A DNA stretch of 64,000 nt, taken from the NCBI GenBank assembly GCA_037951165.1, contig JBBDHG010000051.1:4383001-4447000 (forward strand), read 5' to 3'. The position numbers were made by a program, and so were the translations under genes. The notes under the pieces are model-generated. The model did no database searches, was not told the origin of the DNA, and worked only from the letters and a program-made list of their open reading frames with translations. Within the stretch, counting starts at the first letter, position 1, and each line of letters starts with the position of its first letter. Positions 23,720-34,392 of this stretch are shown one piece after another. The DNA is from Lophius americanus. Lineage: Eukaryota > Chordata > Actinopteri > Lophiiformes > Lophiidae.

Positions 23720-24605
23720 GAACATTCCTAAAGGGTCCATTTGAAGTCCAGTCCTGTTCCCTTTGTACATGCTGCCATTGGGGTATGTGATTGAAAAACA
23801 GAATATCATCTAATTGTTGGCCCTGCAATGAACTGACATACCCCACCTCTCGCCCAATGAAAACTGGGATGTTTTCAAACCCCCACTACTCTAAACAGGA
23901 TACGCAGCTACAGATAATTGATCCACCAGTTTCTTCTCACAACATTTCCTATGGAAATGTGTCGTTTAACTTTGACATGCAGATTAACTCAGTTGTTTAA
24001 ACCAGCTTTTTTACACACTGTTGTCCGACTACAGTTGGTCCAAAACACTGCTGTTCGTCACCTGACAGAAACTATACATATCAAACCAGTCATGGCGTCT
24101 TTACCTCTAACACTTGAAGATTATTTACAAAGTTTTTTTGATTGTTTTTAAATGATTAAATAGACTTGCCCCAACACTTGGCACATACCTAAGTTCCTCC
24201 ATCTGAGGTCACTAGACCAGCAGTCCCCGGTTGTTCCTACCTCAGGACTGGCACTTATGGCCGACCAGGTTATATCAATGCCAGCGTCTAAATTTTGGAA
24301 AGACGTGCCCCTCCAGATTAGAAGCATTGCTACCAGTGTTCAAGTCACTTATAAAACACTTTTTTTTCTCTCTGGCCTTTTTGGGCTGAACCTGATTTTA
24401 AAATATTTATTGTGACCACTCTGAATATAATGGCCCACCTCTTATACTTTAGGTCTCCGCTTGTTGCCTTACTTTATGCCTTTCAAAACAAATATTTTGA
24501 TTTGTTCAATTTGTATTTGTGGTTTTATTTTTTATATACTGGGAGTGAAACACTTCAACTCTATGTTGTATATTAAATGTTCTGTACAAATACATTTACT
24601 TGATA
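23720..24605 (+). mobile_element. Rex1/L2-type LINE fragment, decayed, with nested insert
   Basis: Plus-strand pieces in several frames follow the C-terminal order of CR1/L2-group reverse transcriptases. A KGS..SPVLFPLYMLPLGYVI stretch (RT region, near 23730-23800) comes first. Then FNFDMQINSVVKPAF, LQLVQNTAVRHLTE (23990-24070) and, out of frame, a NRLAP / LRSL.…PRLFLPQ / FWKDVPLQIRS / FKSLIKHFFF series to 24380. The tail ends in 'ttctgtacaaatacattt' near 24600, a usual L2-type ending. The SRLDYCNALL segment is missing. A different repeat is inserted at 23816-23915. Confidence 0.8.
23816..23918 (+). repeat. Common fish repeat nested in the LINE fragment
   Basis: 'ggccctgcaatgaactg', 'cccacctctcgcccaatgaa', 'ctgggatg', then a gap and 'gatacgcagctacagataat' match the order of a ubiquitous teleost repeat. 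It interrupts the L2-type RT between the LPLGYVI and FNFDMQIN segments, so it landed after the LINE. Confidence 0.6.
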
Positions 24606-25793
24606 AGTTGTTTTTTGTTCCTTTTGTATTTTGATGGGGTCATCAATTACACACTTTAAAAGGCAAACAAGGATGGGCGGGGAGTGTGGGTGACAAGGGT
24701 AAAAGAGCTATTTGGATTTCTGGAGCCACACTTCGGGCTTTCACTAACAGGATTAATGTAGCCCCCGGTACTGCTGTTCCGCTTGGAAAAGGATCAATCA
24801 GAAAAAAAGGCAAAACCGCATTAAAAGGATTATAGATTAGCAATTAGATGACTTCTGACAGTGGGCTGGAAAGTGCTCTCACATAGACCTTTGAGTATTA
24901 CGGTGATTTGTGTGACGGCTGCCTCTGTGGTGGACTACCTTAAGTTTCAGATTCAGGCTTCAGGAATTATTTTCTTTCTGCTGTGGGTCTATTTCTTTTA
25001 GCTATTTGTCGCTAATTAATACTTCATGTGTAGAAATATGCCCTTTTATTTCTTATTGTTAGTTTTGGTTTGCATCATTAATATTTCTCTGGGTCCAGGC
25101 CTATCTGAGATGGACTGATGTCCATATATTAACTTTAAATAGAAGCTATTCTACATTGGTTTTTGAAACAATACAGCAACTTAAGCAAGGTATGCTTCCC
25201 TTATCGGGGTCAATTAAAGCATTTAATGGAGTTAGTCACAATTATTGGCTGTTGTTAATCATGATTAATTGCAATCAAATGAGCCCTTGTGGAGGTCATG
25301 AGATCATCAATATTGATGCTTATAGCTTTATAGTGAACAAATTGGAAAGAATGCCAAGATATAACAATCAAATACTTGCTTTTCTACTGTGACACAATTA
25401 GACATCACAACTGCTTCAACAAACACATTAGTCACAATCTTTCTAACGTCTGATGGAAGTTCATTAACACTAAATTCTCATTTACCACACAAACACACAT
25501 TTAATAAACCACAAACATCATGCAAATTCAACTGCTCAGTGACCTATATGGCATTGAGAAACAACGGCACTTACAATTAATCCAATTTAAACGTTCACTC
25601 AATACAAAAACAGATATCTTTAGCAAAAACCAGGGTTTAGTAAAAAGATCAATGAACTAATGATTATAATAATAATCATTTATTGAATAATAATAAACAT
25701 CACACTAACCCTTTTAAATAAAATATGCAATAGCATCTTCAGCATGTCAAGGACTAATATAAGGTAATAATAATAATAATAATAATATAATAA
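24606..25793. other. Intergenic, no gene recognised
   Basis: 24650-24960 is repeat-free and of balanced composition. 25640-25790 is A/T trinucleotide-rich low complexity leading into the second copy of the ~100 bp repeat. Confidence 0.4.
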
Positions 25794-25894
25794 TTATTGT
25801 TATTTTTATTCTCATGATAATAATAATCATAGTAATTAATAATAATAATAAAAAAATGTCTAAATAACTAGACCAATGCTGTCGTCCACAACAT
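25794..25894 (+). repeat. ~100 bp direct repeat, copy 2
   Basis: Same as 23492-23595. The unique end 'ctagaccaatgctgtcgtcc' is identical. The sequence after it differs. Confidence 0.85.
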
Positions 25895-26338
25895 CAAGGG
25901 CATATCCCGAGAAGTCCCCAATAGTCTTTGATGAACAAGCAGGGGATTGCTTGAAACTCCTCAATGAATTTTAAAGAATACAATATAATCTATATATACC
26001 TAGATGTACCCTGAAAAAAAAGTTGTTGTGTGTGTGTTAAGTTTTTTTAGTTTTTTTTATTTACTTTAGCAGGTATCTGAAAGGCTTACCTATAATTCAT
26101 GGAAATAATGTTACTTCCTTCTAGCACAACTGGCCTCCAACAGAAGAAGAATATTTGTCATTGTGCTCAGCTCATGCTAGGTTAATAATTGCACTTTGTC
26201 CTGTGTGGATTGTTCTTGTCCTAAACCCATTGACCAGATGGCTGGACCATCCAGTGCCAATGAAACATAAAATATCACATCGCCGCTCCTTCAGCATGTG
26301 ACCTTGTGCAAGGTTTTAAACTCCATAGTTGCTCTCTG

Positions 26339-26500
26339 TGGCTGTTAAAATAGTGTTTGAATGATGGTGTGAATGGTTATCGCTCCCGATGAGCAGGTGA
26401 CGCCTTGCATGCAGCCTTCGTCAGCCCTGTGTGAATGGTCTGTTCATGCTCTAGAGCACTTTGAGTAGTCAAGCAGACTAGGGAGGTATAGTAGTACATT
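26339..26500 (+). mobile_element. SINE family B, 5'-truncated
   Basis: 'gtttgaatgatggtgtgaat', then 'gagcaggtgacgccttgcat', 'cctgtgtgaatgg', 'agagcactttgag' and 'caagcagactag' follow the body of the family B elements at 41.9 and 58.5 kb. The tRNA-like head is absent. Confidence 0.75.
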
Positions 26501-27595
26501 GACAAATACAGGATTGTTGTTATCTTTTAGCATAACTACCTGAAGGTTTTATCTTACATTCACTGTAGGATGAAATTCAGCACTGCCAATTATTTAATAC
26601 AAATCAGTGGACCCAGTATTGTTGGTTTATCTCCACATTTGATAAAAATACATTTTGTTTTCTTTCCCACATGTAAGCATTATTTAATAGAACGCATTTG
26701 TAGCAACCTTCCATTAAAATCTGGTGTATCCAAATTTTATTTTGAACCTGCTCTCCATTTACCAAGCCCATCATTTTGCATTTTCATTATGATGTGAACC
26801 TCAACTTAATGGGGTCTACTCCCTTTTGTAGGTTTTTATAACCCAGTTGACAAACCAGAAAACAAGCGGACACGGTGAAATTATAACCTCCTTGGTGGAG
26901 GTGAAATATGTATGTATAAAATATATTTACTCGTCTTTGAACACCTGCATAGCAGAGACTAGTAGCTCTGAAATGTAAAGGTGAGGCCGTGCCACTCGCC
27001 TCCCTGTAGGTCCACCAGCATGATTTTGTGACAAAGAGGACAATCGAGGCAGGAACTGGACTGTATCCAATCTCAATTGATTTTTGGCCTTCCTTGCGCC
27101 GTGTCCTGGTACGGGTGTAAATGCACCGCGTTGTAATGTCTAGAAACAAATGGACTTCTTCATTGGTTGTGACAGCTGTAGTGGATTTGATGGACAGGAA
27201 CTAATTTTCCCATCATCGACAAATAAAAACAAAAGAAAAAGTGAATAAATGGCTTATTAGAGGCAGGTGTTGAGCAAACCCTATAAATGCAAATATCAGT
27301 CATCCCGTTTCATTTCCATCATGATGGATTTATTTTAATTCCACTGAGAAACAACTACATTTTGAGTTTTTCTAGCATAAGACCATCTCAGTTCTTTTCT
27401 CTGGGTCGTGAGACCAAATATGATTTTTCAGAATAATCACACCAACAAAAAATAATTATTCAATTAATCATAATTTGTCCAAAAGGATGTACCTCTATTT
27501 ACAAGCTATCTTTCGGTTTAACGAAGGATACACATGAGTAAACTATATTTCTTTAACATTATAAGTGCTGATAGCAGGAGTGAGTAATATTGATA
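26501..27595. other. Intergenic, no gene recognised
   Basis: A 120-codon minus ORF (26787-27149) has no domain I know. The 26940-27140 block is less AT-rich and may be a repeat. Confidence 0.35.
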
Positions 27596-27599
27596 ATGA

Positions 27600-27830
27600 T
27601 GATAATGATCAGGATACCATGGCACCTGTCATTGGGTGGAATATACCAGAAATCAAATTAACATTTTGTCCTGAGGTCGATGAGTTGGATGGAAAGTGAG
27701 AAAAATGGACAAGCCAAAGATTTGTGTAACTTTTGTGAAGGAGCAAATTGTCTCCACCAAATCTCCAGACGTGTCTTATTACCTTCAAAAGTGGTCTGCA
27801 AGACTTTCCACCTGCCATTGTTTGTACAGG
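27600..27830 (+). mobile_element. Tc1-like element, 5' fragment A
   Basis: 'taccatggcacctgtcattg' then 'aacattttgtcctgagg', 'ggaaagtgagaaaaatgg' and 'ggagcaaattgt' match the 5' UTR and start of a common Tc1-like family. 'caaaagtggtctgcaag' fits the later YQKWS part. The frame is interrupted by stops and indels. The same 5' motif recurs at 30.4 kb. Confidence 0.65.
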
Positions 27831-27892
27831 AAACTCATAATTTAATAGCATTATTATATCCCCCAAATGTCAGGGATTGTAATAACTCAAAT

Positions 27893-28130
27893 GGATCATG
27901 AACCATTTTCCAATTTTATACCCACATGGACCTCAGATGCAACAAAGAACTGGATTGATTTTGGGAAGGTTGAATATTTCCAACACTACGGGGAGTTTTA
28001 TCTCCCAAAGTTTTCGGACCATAATTTCTCAACTATAATCCAAATTTGGTGCATATTAATTAATCTGCCTTGTATATAATATGTTACCGTAAAAATTAAT
28101 ATTTTACTTGCTAGGGGGAACAAATTGCCG
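27893..28130 (+). repeat. ~300 bp unclassified repeat, copy 4
   Basis: 'ggatcatgaaccattttcc', 'acccacatggacctcag', 'actggattgattttgggaag', 'cactacggggagttttatct', 'accataatttctcaac', 'atccaaatttggtgcatatt' and 'atattttacttgctaggggg', in the family order. One of the cleaner single units. Confidence 0.85.
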
Positions 28131-28873
28131 GTTAAGTAAAACCAGATTAGCCGGAATATAATTGCTCAGTATTGACGGAGGCATAAACCACAAACACCGA
28201 TGCCAAGTTAATCACAAACTACTTCATGAGCACAGTAACACGCATTGGAGGCTGTAATACTATGTGATATTATAAATCCATTTTCATAACATTATGCCGT
28301 TTTTCTGCTAAAATTATGACTTTACTTTTACGGTTCAGCTTTTCTCATGAAATTCTGACTTTATAATTTTATAGTCTTAATTATGACTTAATTTTCATAA
28401 TAATACTACTTAAAAATTCATTATGAATTATTACTTCATACTTCTAATATAATGAATCTATTTTCTTAATTATTACTTTATTCTCATAATACAATATCAG
28501 TTAATGATAACTTCAATCTTGAAAAAACCTACAATATTTTAACTGCTTTTCTTGAAATTTGATTATCGCCTTAGAGAGACGTATATTAACAGAAATAGAC
28601 CAGCTGACTGACACATGTTGAAACACTTATACCAACTCCATGATAGAGAAAGTAACTTGATTTATTAATATTTTTTTATCCTGAATCTGCCAAATTCCTC
28701 ACTGGATGAGAAAAAAAATATTTAGCTGAATGTCAAAAAATGGCAAACAGAAACACAGAAATGTACTTATTGAGCATACAATAGATTTCTGTTTACTCAA
28801 ACTAAGTTATTCTTTGCTCAAGAATATTTTCTGTTCAAAATAGAATTCATGTACTTGCAAAAATTCACACAGC
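28131..28873. other. Intergenic, AT-rich
   Basis: Very A/T-rich 28280-28560 with repeated 'tcataat'/'ttatga' words. No gene. Confidence 0.4.
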
Positions 28874-29010
28874 GTGCCCAGGAGAGAGGAACAAATAAAA
28901 AGCCTTAGAAAAATGGGCAAACAGAAGGATCTGAATGCCCTTGACAGGAGACAAATTGTGATGCCGTTTTCAGCCGGCCACAGGATAAACTGTGGAATAG
29001 GGTCGGTAAA
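28874..29010 (+). mobile_element. Tc1-like transposase N-terminal fragment B
   Basis: The frame from ATG 28913 reads MGKQKDLNALDRRQIVMPFS, the start of the N-terminal paired-like (HTH) DNA-binding region of Tc1-like transposases. It degenerates after about 30 residues, and no catalytic domain follows. Confidence 0.7.
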
Positions 29011-29566
29011 TATTTATTTCAATGATATTTTTTTTCGTTTTCCATATTTGCGAGCCTATGAATTAATTAATTTCTCTTTGTAGATTCTGTCTGTTTGATA
29101 ATGAATGTGGATATGCGGAAATGTTTCAAATAGGGGACAGTCCCAATGTTCTCCTTCATGCCATGATCACTACATAGCAGCTGCTCCGTAATCCTCATCG
29201 TCAGCTCCTCCGTGGGTCCTCCACTCTATCAAACTCACAAACTGTCTGCAGTCCTGTTGCAAGATCTCTGGAGATAAATTCCTCAAATCTCTGCCTCATT
29301 GCTGCTCAGAAATCGAAAATGTGGAAAGGGATTCCATGTCATTGATTGACACTGTCTCCCCTATTTTAGGGTGATATGAAAAAGTGGGATGAGACTTGAG
29401 CACACTCCTCTGACAAGAGGGCCTCTGACATGAGAAAGTGCTGAAGAACATTGATGGATTATTTTGAAAAATTTCCAGGATCCTACTTGTTATCTCCAAA
29501 TTTACAACTCTGATGAATATTGTGATATTTCGGTCTTTCAGGATATGTTAAAGTTTGGGTTTACAT
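29011..29566. other. Intergenic, nothing recognised
   Basis: No gene or known repeat. Confidence 0.4.
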
Positions 29567-29865
29567 CACCTGGTTAATACATTGAAAAAGTCCAGGTTAA
29601 TACAGTGAAACAGTCCATGTCCATACAGTGAAACAATACAGGTTAATACAATGAAACAGTCCGGGTTAATACAGTGAAACAGTCCATGTCCATACAGTGA
29701 AACAATCCAGGTTAATACAGGGAAACAGTCCGGGTTAATACAGTGAAACAGTCCAAGTTCCATATGTGAAACAGTCTAGGTTTATACAGTGAAACAGTCC
29801 AGGTTGGTACGTTGAAACAGTCAATGTTTCAAAAGCGAAACTGTCCAGGTTCATACATGGTTTTT
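29567..29865 (-). repeat. 23-bp minisatellite with 69-bp higher-order unit, array 2
   Basis: About 12 units of 22-24 bp, complement of the array at 20.6 kb ('ggttaatacagtgaaacagt' plus 'cc'). Three successive units (24, 22 and 23 bp) form a 69-bp repeat, which leaves a 65-codon minus ORF (29566-29763) with a 23-residue period (GLFHCIN…VLT.IVSLYGH). That ORF is a by-product of the repeat, not a gene. Confidence 0.92.
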
Positions 29866-30384
29866 AATCTTTGATCAATCAAGAGGCAGATTTTTTTGTA
29901 AAAGTCTCATGCGGTTGTGAGTCTATACTTTAAAGATCGGCATTGCAGCTAGATTGTTACAACACCAGTTCTATCTGACAAGCTCTCCAAATACAAGCAA
30001 TGGCTGACAGGGGTCAAGTGGGTTGTGACAAAAATTTTAATAATTAGCTGCTTACATGCTCTTGATTTAGAAAAGTATAAGGAAATGGACAAATAGAGTG
30101 ACACAGGTTTGCCTGTAAATGTTTTAAGACCCTCATCCATCGGATGAGGTCAGAGAGAAGTTGGTCTGATCTCTTATGAAAGCAAATGTATAGTGTTAAA
30201 TGAGCAGCAAAGGTTTCTGTGCGGTGCAGGAGGAAGTAATAGCTGACTAAATTGGAGGCAGCAGACCTGTATTATTTACAGACGCTATGTGATGAATGCA
30301 TGTGACACCAGAATAGAGTTGAAACTAGCAGTCAGTCATAGCATTTAAACATGTGACATGTGAAGTCAATATAACACTCATTAC

Positions 30385-30630
30385 ATCGTTACCATGGCAC
30401 CTGTCAGACGGTGGGATGTATTAGAAGCAATTGAAAATTTTTTCCAGAATTTTATCTGCTGGAAGTAGAAAAAATGTACAATTTTAAGGATCGAAGCGAC
30501 TTTGACAACGGCAAAAAAATGTTTGCGAGTTGAGTTGAGCAGTAGTTGGTACTTATCAATATGGTCTGAGGAAGGTGAACCGGTGAACGGTGGCGCTCAA
30601 GGCTTATTGTCACCCCTCCTTTCTCCTCGT
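30385..30630 (+). mobile_element. Tc1-like element, 5' fragment C
   Basis: 'taccatggcacctgtcagac', 'ggtgggatgtatta', 'aaggatcgaagcgactttga' (KDRSDFDNG-like), 'gtggtgaaccgg'-like 'aggtgaaccggtgaac' and 'ggcgctcaaggcttattg' follow the order of the Tc1-like 5' region, with deletions. It shares its first 20 bp motif with fragment A. Confidence 0.65.
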
Positions 30631-31857
30631 TAAAATTCCAGAAAATATAAATGTGCAAGTAGTTTAGATGTCAATGTTAATGGAAACAAGATGCCTCCTT
30701 GTCAGATGCTTCATACAGCCATATGATAAGTGCACATGCTGAATCGAACCAGGGTTGATCTCGTTGTGATGTCTTATAGGTCTGTCTCTTAAAATCCCAA
30801 AAAAACCACGTGCATTTGGCATCAACTCAGGAGGTCTCTGATTTTCTCCCAGGATTTTGAGCTGGTACAATTTGTAGCAAATAAATTTGATGACAGCTTT
30901 ATCCGGTCTACCTACTTGCAGAGTTCGATGATGTCCGAGTCAATGCCTGCATCACTAGTGCATAACTAGAGAATGTGCATATGTTAGAAAGTCATCTCTG
31001 TAGGCAGTATGTCCTTTTAATAGCTAAAGCATGTCTGCATCTTTGACTGTAGAGCAAGTTTTTGTTGGCCAATACTGAGACCCCTTTGTGCTGTCTCGCC
31101 TGAGCACACCTCATTTTAAAACCATCATGGCCTTGGTCGCACAGATGACCTTAAATGCTATTTACACAATGGGAAAGCTGGGCATGAAAATGACAACTCT
31201 GTCGGTCAGAAACCAGCAATGAAATTTGCCCTTCACTTTTGCACCGGTTTCCCTGCAAGACAGAGCTCCTCAACTACAAATCTTTACTAATGATTTAACC
31301 GAAGCTCGGTTTTGAAAACCCTCTATTGTCTCAAGCTTACATTTTCATCACCCACTCTCAACTCACTTTTAGACAGGACATATCAAGCAATTCTAAAAAC
31401 AATCAGATTAATTATATGTTTTGTGAGTAATTAATCTAAATTGATTGCATATGTCAATATTTATGTAAGAAGCGTTTACAACTATTTGAATTGAAATGCA
31501 AATTGGTGGACGAGTGAATCGATAAATAGATAGACTTTATGAACCTCAAAGGTCAACATCTCATTCAAATGCATTTCTTCCATCTTTAGTCCCTTTTGCA
31601 ATTTAATTTGATAATCTGTCACATGTTGATTTTAAATACACTCTTGAATCTCAGGCCTGTCTACACCACCAGATTACAAATTCACAGAGCATCATGAAAA
31701 GTCTTTGGCCCGAGGGAGTGGTGAATGCACCAACTCATGTGATCCCTGCACAATTGGCCACTTAAAGTAAACAGGAGGACTGATGATGGTGTCATTCTCA
31801 TGGTAACATTTGCATAAGGTGCTCTACTAGCTCCAGCATCTGAGCTTGCAGTTAAAA
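30631..31857. other. Intergenic, no gene recognised
   Basis: 31640-31850 is repeat-free, balanced sequence directly beside the piggyBac insertion site. The rest is AT-rich. Confidence 0.4.
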
Positions 31858-32244
31858 CCCTTGTATTATGTTACGGGTCAATTTGACCCATTTCAGTTTT
31901 TGTGTTGACCAAAGTACTGGTTATCCTTTCTTTTTCTTCATGAAATTTTGTGACTTTTCCTCATCTAGGGTCATGAACTGGTGTGTAAAATCTGGACACT
32001 TTGATGTGTAGTGGAATGTCTGTGCAGAGTTTGTATACAAATATGATGTTGCGGGTCATTTTGACCCGGACACTTTTATGTGGGTAAGTAGCTGTTCAGA
32101 TCCAAAATAAACATGTCTCTTTGATGCACTTTATTTTGATTGCCTCTGAATAGCCATTCAGACCCAGGTGTGTGTAGAGGAGGAACTTTCTCTCCCTTGT
32201 CCTTGTCACTTTTCTCATGTCATCTCTTTGACAACACACCAAAA

Positions 32245-33606
32245 ATGAGCTCCAGAAGGTTTACAGGTGAAGAAGCTGTATCACAGCTTTTGAACTGGGA
32301 TAGTGATGCAGAGGAAGAGATTTCAGAGACAGAGGATATTTCAGAGACCGAGGACAATGTTATTGATGATCCAGATTGTCAATTTTCCTACGATGAGGAG
32401 GATTCAGAGGACGAGTCTGCCGTTGTCTCTCCATCAGATGGAAACCAAGGAATGCAGCAATCATCATCCACAGAGGGGACATGGGCATCTAAAGATGGTA
32501 ATGTCAAATGGTCAACATCACCACACCAAAGCCGAGGCAGACTGTCATCTTCCAATGTCATCAAAATGACTCCAGGTCCTACAAGATTTGCTGTCACACG
32601 AGTTGATGATATTCAATCAGCATTTCAGCTCTTCATAGCCCCACCAATAGAGAGGATTATACTGGAAGTGACCAACTTGGAGGGGAGGCGTGTATTTGAA
32701 GGGAAATGGAATCCACTGGATCAGACTGACTTGCATGCTTACATTGGAATTCTGGTATTAGCTGGAGTGTACAGGTCAAAAGGAGAAGCAACTGCAAGTC
32801 TATGGAATGAAGAGAATGGAAGGCCAATCTTTCGAGCAACAATGTCTCTGGAGACATTTCACATGATATCTCGTGTGATCAGATTTGACAACCGCGACAC
32901 CAGAGCTGGTCGACGTGAAAGAGACAAACTAGCTGCGATCAGAGATGTATGGGATAAATGGGTTGAAATTCTACCTTTGTTGTACAATCCTGGTCCCCAT
33001 GTTACTGTAGATGAGCGCCTTGTTCCATTCAGGGGACGCTGTCCTTTCCGACAGTACATGCCCAACAAGCCTGCTAAGTATGGCATCAAAATATGGGCAG
33101 CCTGTGATGCAAAATATAGCTATGCATGGAATATGCAAGTGTACACTGGAAAGCTACCTGGAGGAGCATCTGAGAAGAATCAGGGGATGCGTGTGGTGCT
33201 GGAGATGAGTGAAGGGCTGCAAGGTCATAACATCACATGTGACAACTTCTTTACATCCTACCGCCTTGGAGATGAACTTCAGAAGAGAAAGCTGACTATG
33301 TTGGGAACAGTAAGAAAAAATAAGCCAGAACTTCCCAGTGAAATTCTGAAGATGCAGGGCAGACCTCTGCATTCCTCTATATTTGTTTTCACTGAGAAAG
33401 CAACAGTTGTTTCATACTGCCCAAAGAGAAACAAGAATGTTCTTGTAATGAGCACAATGCACACAGATGCATCTCTGAGCACAAGAGACGACATGAAGCC
33501 GCAAATGATCCTGGACTACAACTCCACCAAAGGAGGAGTTGACAATCTGGACAAAGTCACAGCAACATACAGCTGCCAGCGCAAGACTGACGAGGAAAGA
33601 AATTAA
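32245..33606 (+). CDS. piggyBac transposase, C-terminally truncated (453 aa)
   Basis: A DDD-type cut-and-paste transposase that would excise and insert at TTAA. The first in-frame ATG is 32245 (A at -3). The open frame extends upstream only from a TTG codon at 32140. Residues ~10-50 are acidic (EEEISETEDISETED…DEEDSEDES). The transposase core runs from about residue 120. Catalytic acids: D256 in VTVDERLVPFRGRCPF, D333 in ITCDNFFTSY, D433 in KGGVDNLDKVT, with D436 following. The ORF ends only 20 residues after the third aspartate (…TYSCQRKTDEERN), whereas piggyBac proteins usually run another ~100-150 residues to a Cys-rich C-terminal DNA-binding domain. That domain is absent from the 193 bp up to the TIR. 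A polyadenylation signal AATAAA lies at 33683-33688. No internal stop or frameshift. Activity is doubtful without the C-terminus. Confidence 0.9.
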   Translation: MSSRRFTGEEAVSQLLNWDSDAEEEISETEDISETEDNVIDDPDCQFSYDEEDSEDESAVVSPSDGNQGMQQSSSTEGTWASKDGNVKWSTSPHQSRGRLSSSNVIKMTPGPTRFAVTRVDDIQSAFQLFIAPPIERIILEVTNLEGRRVFEGKWNPLDQTDLHAYIGILVLAGVYRSKGEATASLWNEENGRPIFRATMSLETFHMISRVIRFDNRDTRAGRRERDKLAAIRDVWDKWVEILPLLYNPGPHVTVDERLVPFRGRCPFRQYMPNKPAKYGIKIWAACDAKYSYAWNMQVYTGKLPGGASEKNQGMRVVLEMSEGLQGHNITCDNFFTSYRLGDELQKRKLTMLGTVRKNKPELPSEILKMQGRPLHSSIFVFTEKATVVSYCPKRNKNVLVMSTMHTDASLSTRDDMKPQMILDYNSTKGGVDNLDKVTATYSCQRKTDEERN

Positions 33607-33682
33607 ATAAATAGTTCTTAAATATAGTGTTGGAATTAAAAATGTATTGTATGTCTCTTTTCTAAATGTTTATACAATCTAA

Positions 33683-33688
33683 AATAAA
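33683..33688 (+). terminator. Polyadenylation signal of the piggyBac transcript
   Basis: A canonical AATAAA 77 bp after the transposase stop and inside the element's right end. It is the only one in the 3' part. Confidence 0.55.
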
Positions 33689-33803
33689 GTTGTTATTGGT
33701 TTAACCTGGCTTTTTGACTGTTTTGAGTGGTTTTACACAGTACGGGTCAAATGACCCGCAACATAATCAACGTAATTTTTTTCCAACATAATACAAGGGT
33801 TAA

Positions 33804-34204
33804 GAGCTTTGCGGTCAGGTGATATTTCACTTGTTCTTCTACTTCTCTGGTGATACGATTATTCCCTATTATGAAAACTATGAGAACAGTGCTAAATGAT
33901 ATTACATTCTCATTTGGGACACCTCTCCCCCGCTGAAGATCTGACTTTGGAAATGCTCCTATCTCTGCTCCTAAACCGGAGGCAGCCATTGAAGTTTTAT
34001 GTTTGAAGCATTCTTTTGTGCTAGTATTTGTCATCTTAACACTTTTTTAACTCTGTTTTAATGTTTCGTTAATCTCTCTCTGATTGCAGGAAGGGTATAA
34101 TGAGCTTCAGTAGCAGTCTTCAGAGTTCTTAGCCTTCAAGGGGCCGTTTGTCTGGGGAAAGTTACAGGTATAGATGACATGTATCAACTTAAATAACATA
34201 ATAA
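33804..34204. other. Intergenic, nothing recognised
   Basis: No gene or repeat assigned. Confidence 0.4.
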
Positions 34205-34392
34205 TAATAGTATTAATTATCTTTATTTTATTTACCACATGATACACAGTACATAAATACATACAGTACAACTTGGTGAAATTTATCTCTGCATTTGAGT
34301 GAAAGAGCAGGGGGCTGGGGAGTTGATGTTTCAGTGTCTTGCTCAAGAACCCACAACATGGGAACACCGCTTCCACTGAGCTAAAGCCAGCC
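34205..34392 (-). mobile_element. Old SINE (family A-like), degraded
   Basis: 'atctttattttatttaccac', 'gatacacagtacat', 'acagtacaacttggtgaaat', 'ctctgcatttgag', 'agcaggggg', 'cagtgtcttgctcaagaac' and 'cactgagctaaagccag' keep the family order on the minus strand. The B box region is lost. Confidence 0.7.

Larger units (their letters stand above)
31858..33799 (+). mobile_element. piggyBac element, near-complete ends
   Basis: The 15-bp terminal inverted repeat CCCTTGTATTATGTT is at 31858 and inverted at 33785-33799, enclosing about 1.94 kb with a single transposase ORF. The target TTAA is present at the right flank (33800-33803). At the left the four bases next to the TIR are AAAA, with TTAA two bases further out (31852-31855). 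Subterminal palindromes of the form GGGTCAnnTTGACCC occur at about 31874-31889 and 32053-32068 on the left and 33744-33757 on the right. These are candidate transposase-binding repeats. Confidence 0.92.

Noticed and set aside
26787..27149. 120-codon minus ORF
   Set aside because: No known domain or splice support. It may be part of an unidentified repeat.
29566..29763. 65-codon ORF with 23-residue repeats
   Set aside because: The periodicity follows from the 69-bp minisatellite unit. There is no start context or conservation evidence.
32140..32244. Upstream extension of the piggyBac ORF
   Set aside because: It begins with TTG, and the first in-frame ATG is 32245, followed by a typical acidic N-terminus.
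32303..33494. Short ORFs on other frames inside the piggyBac gene
   Set aside because: Antisense or frame-shifted shadows of the transposase.
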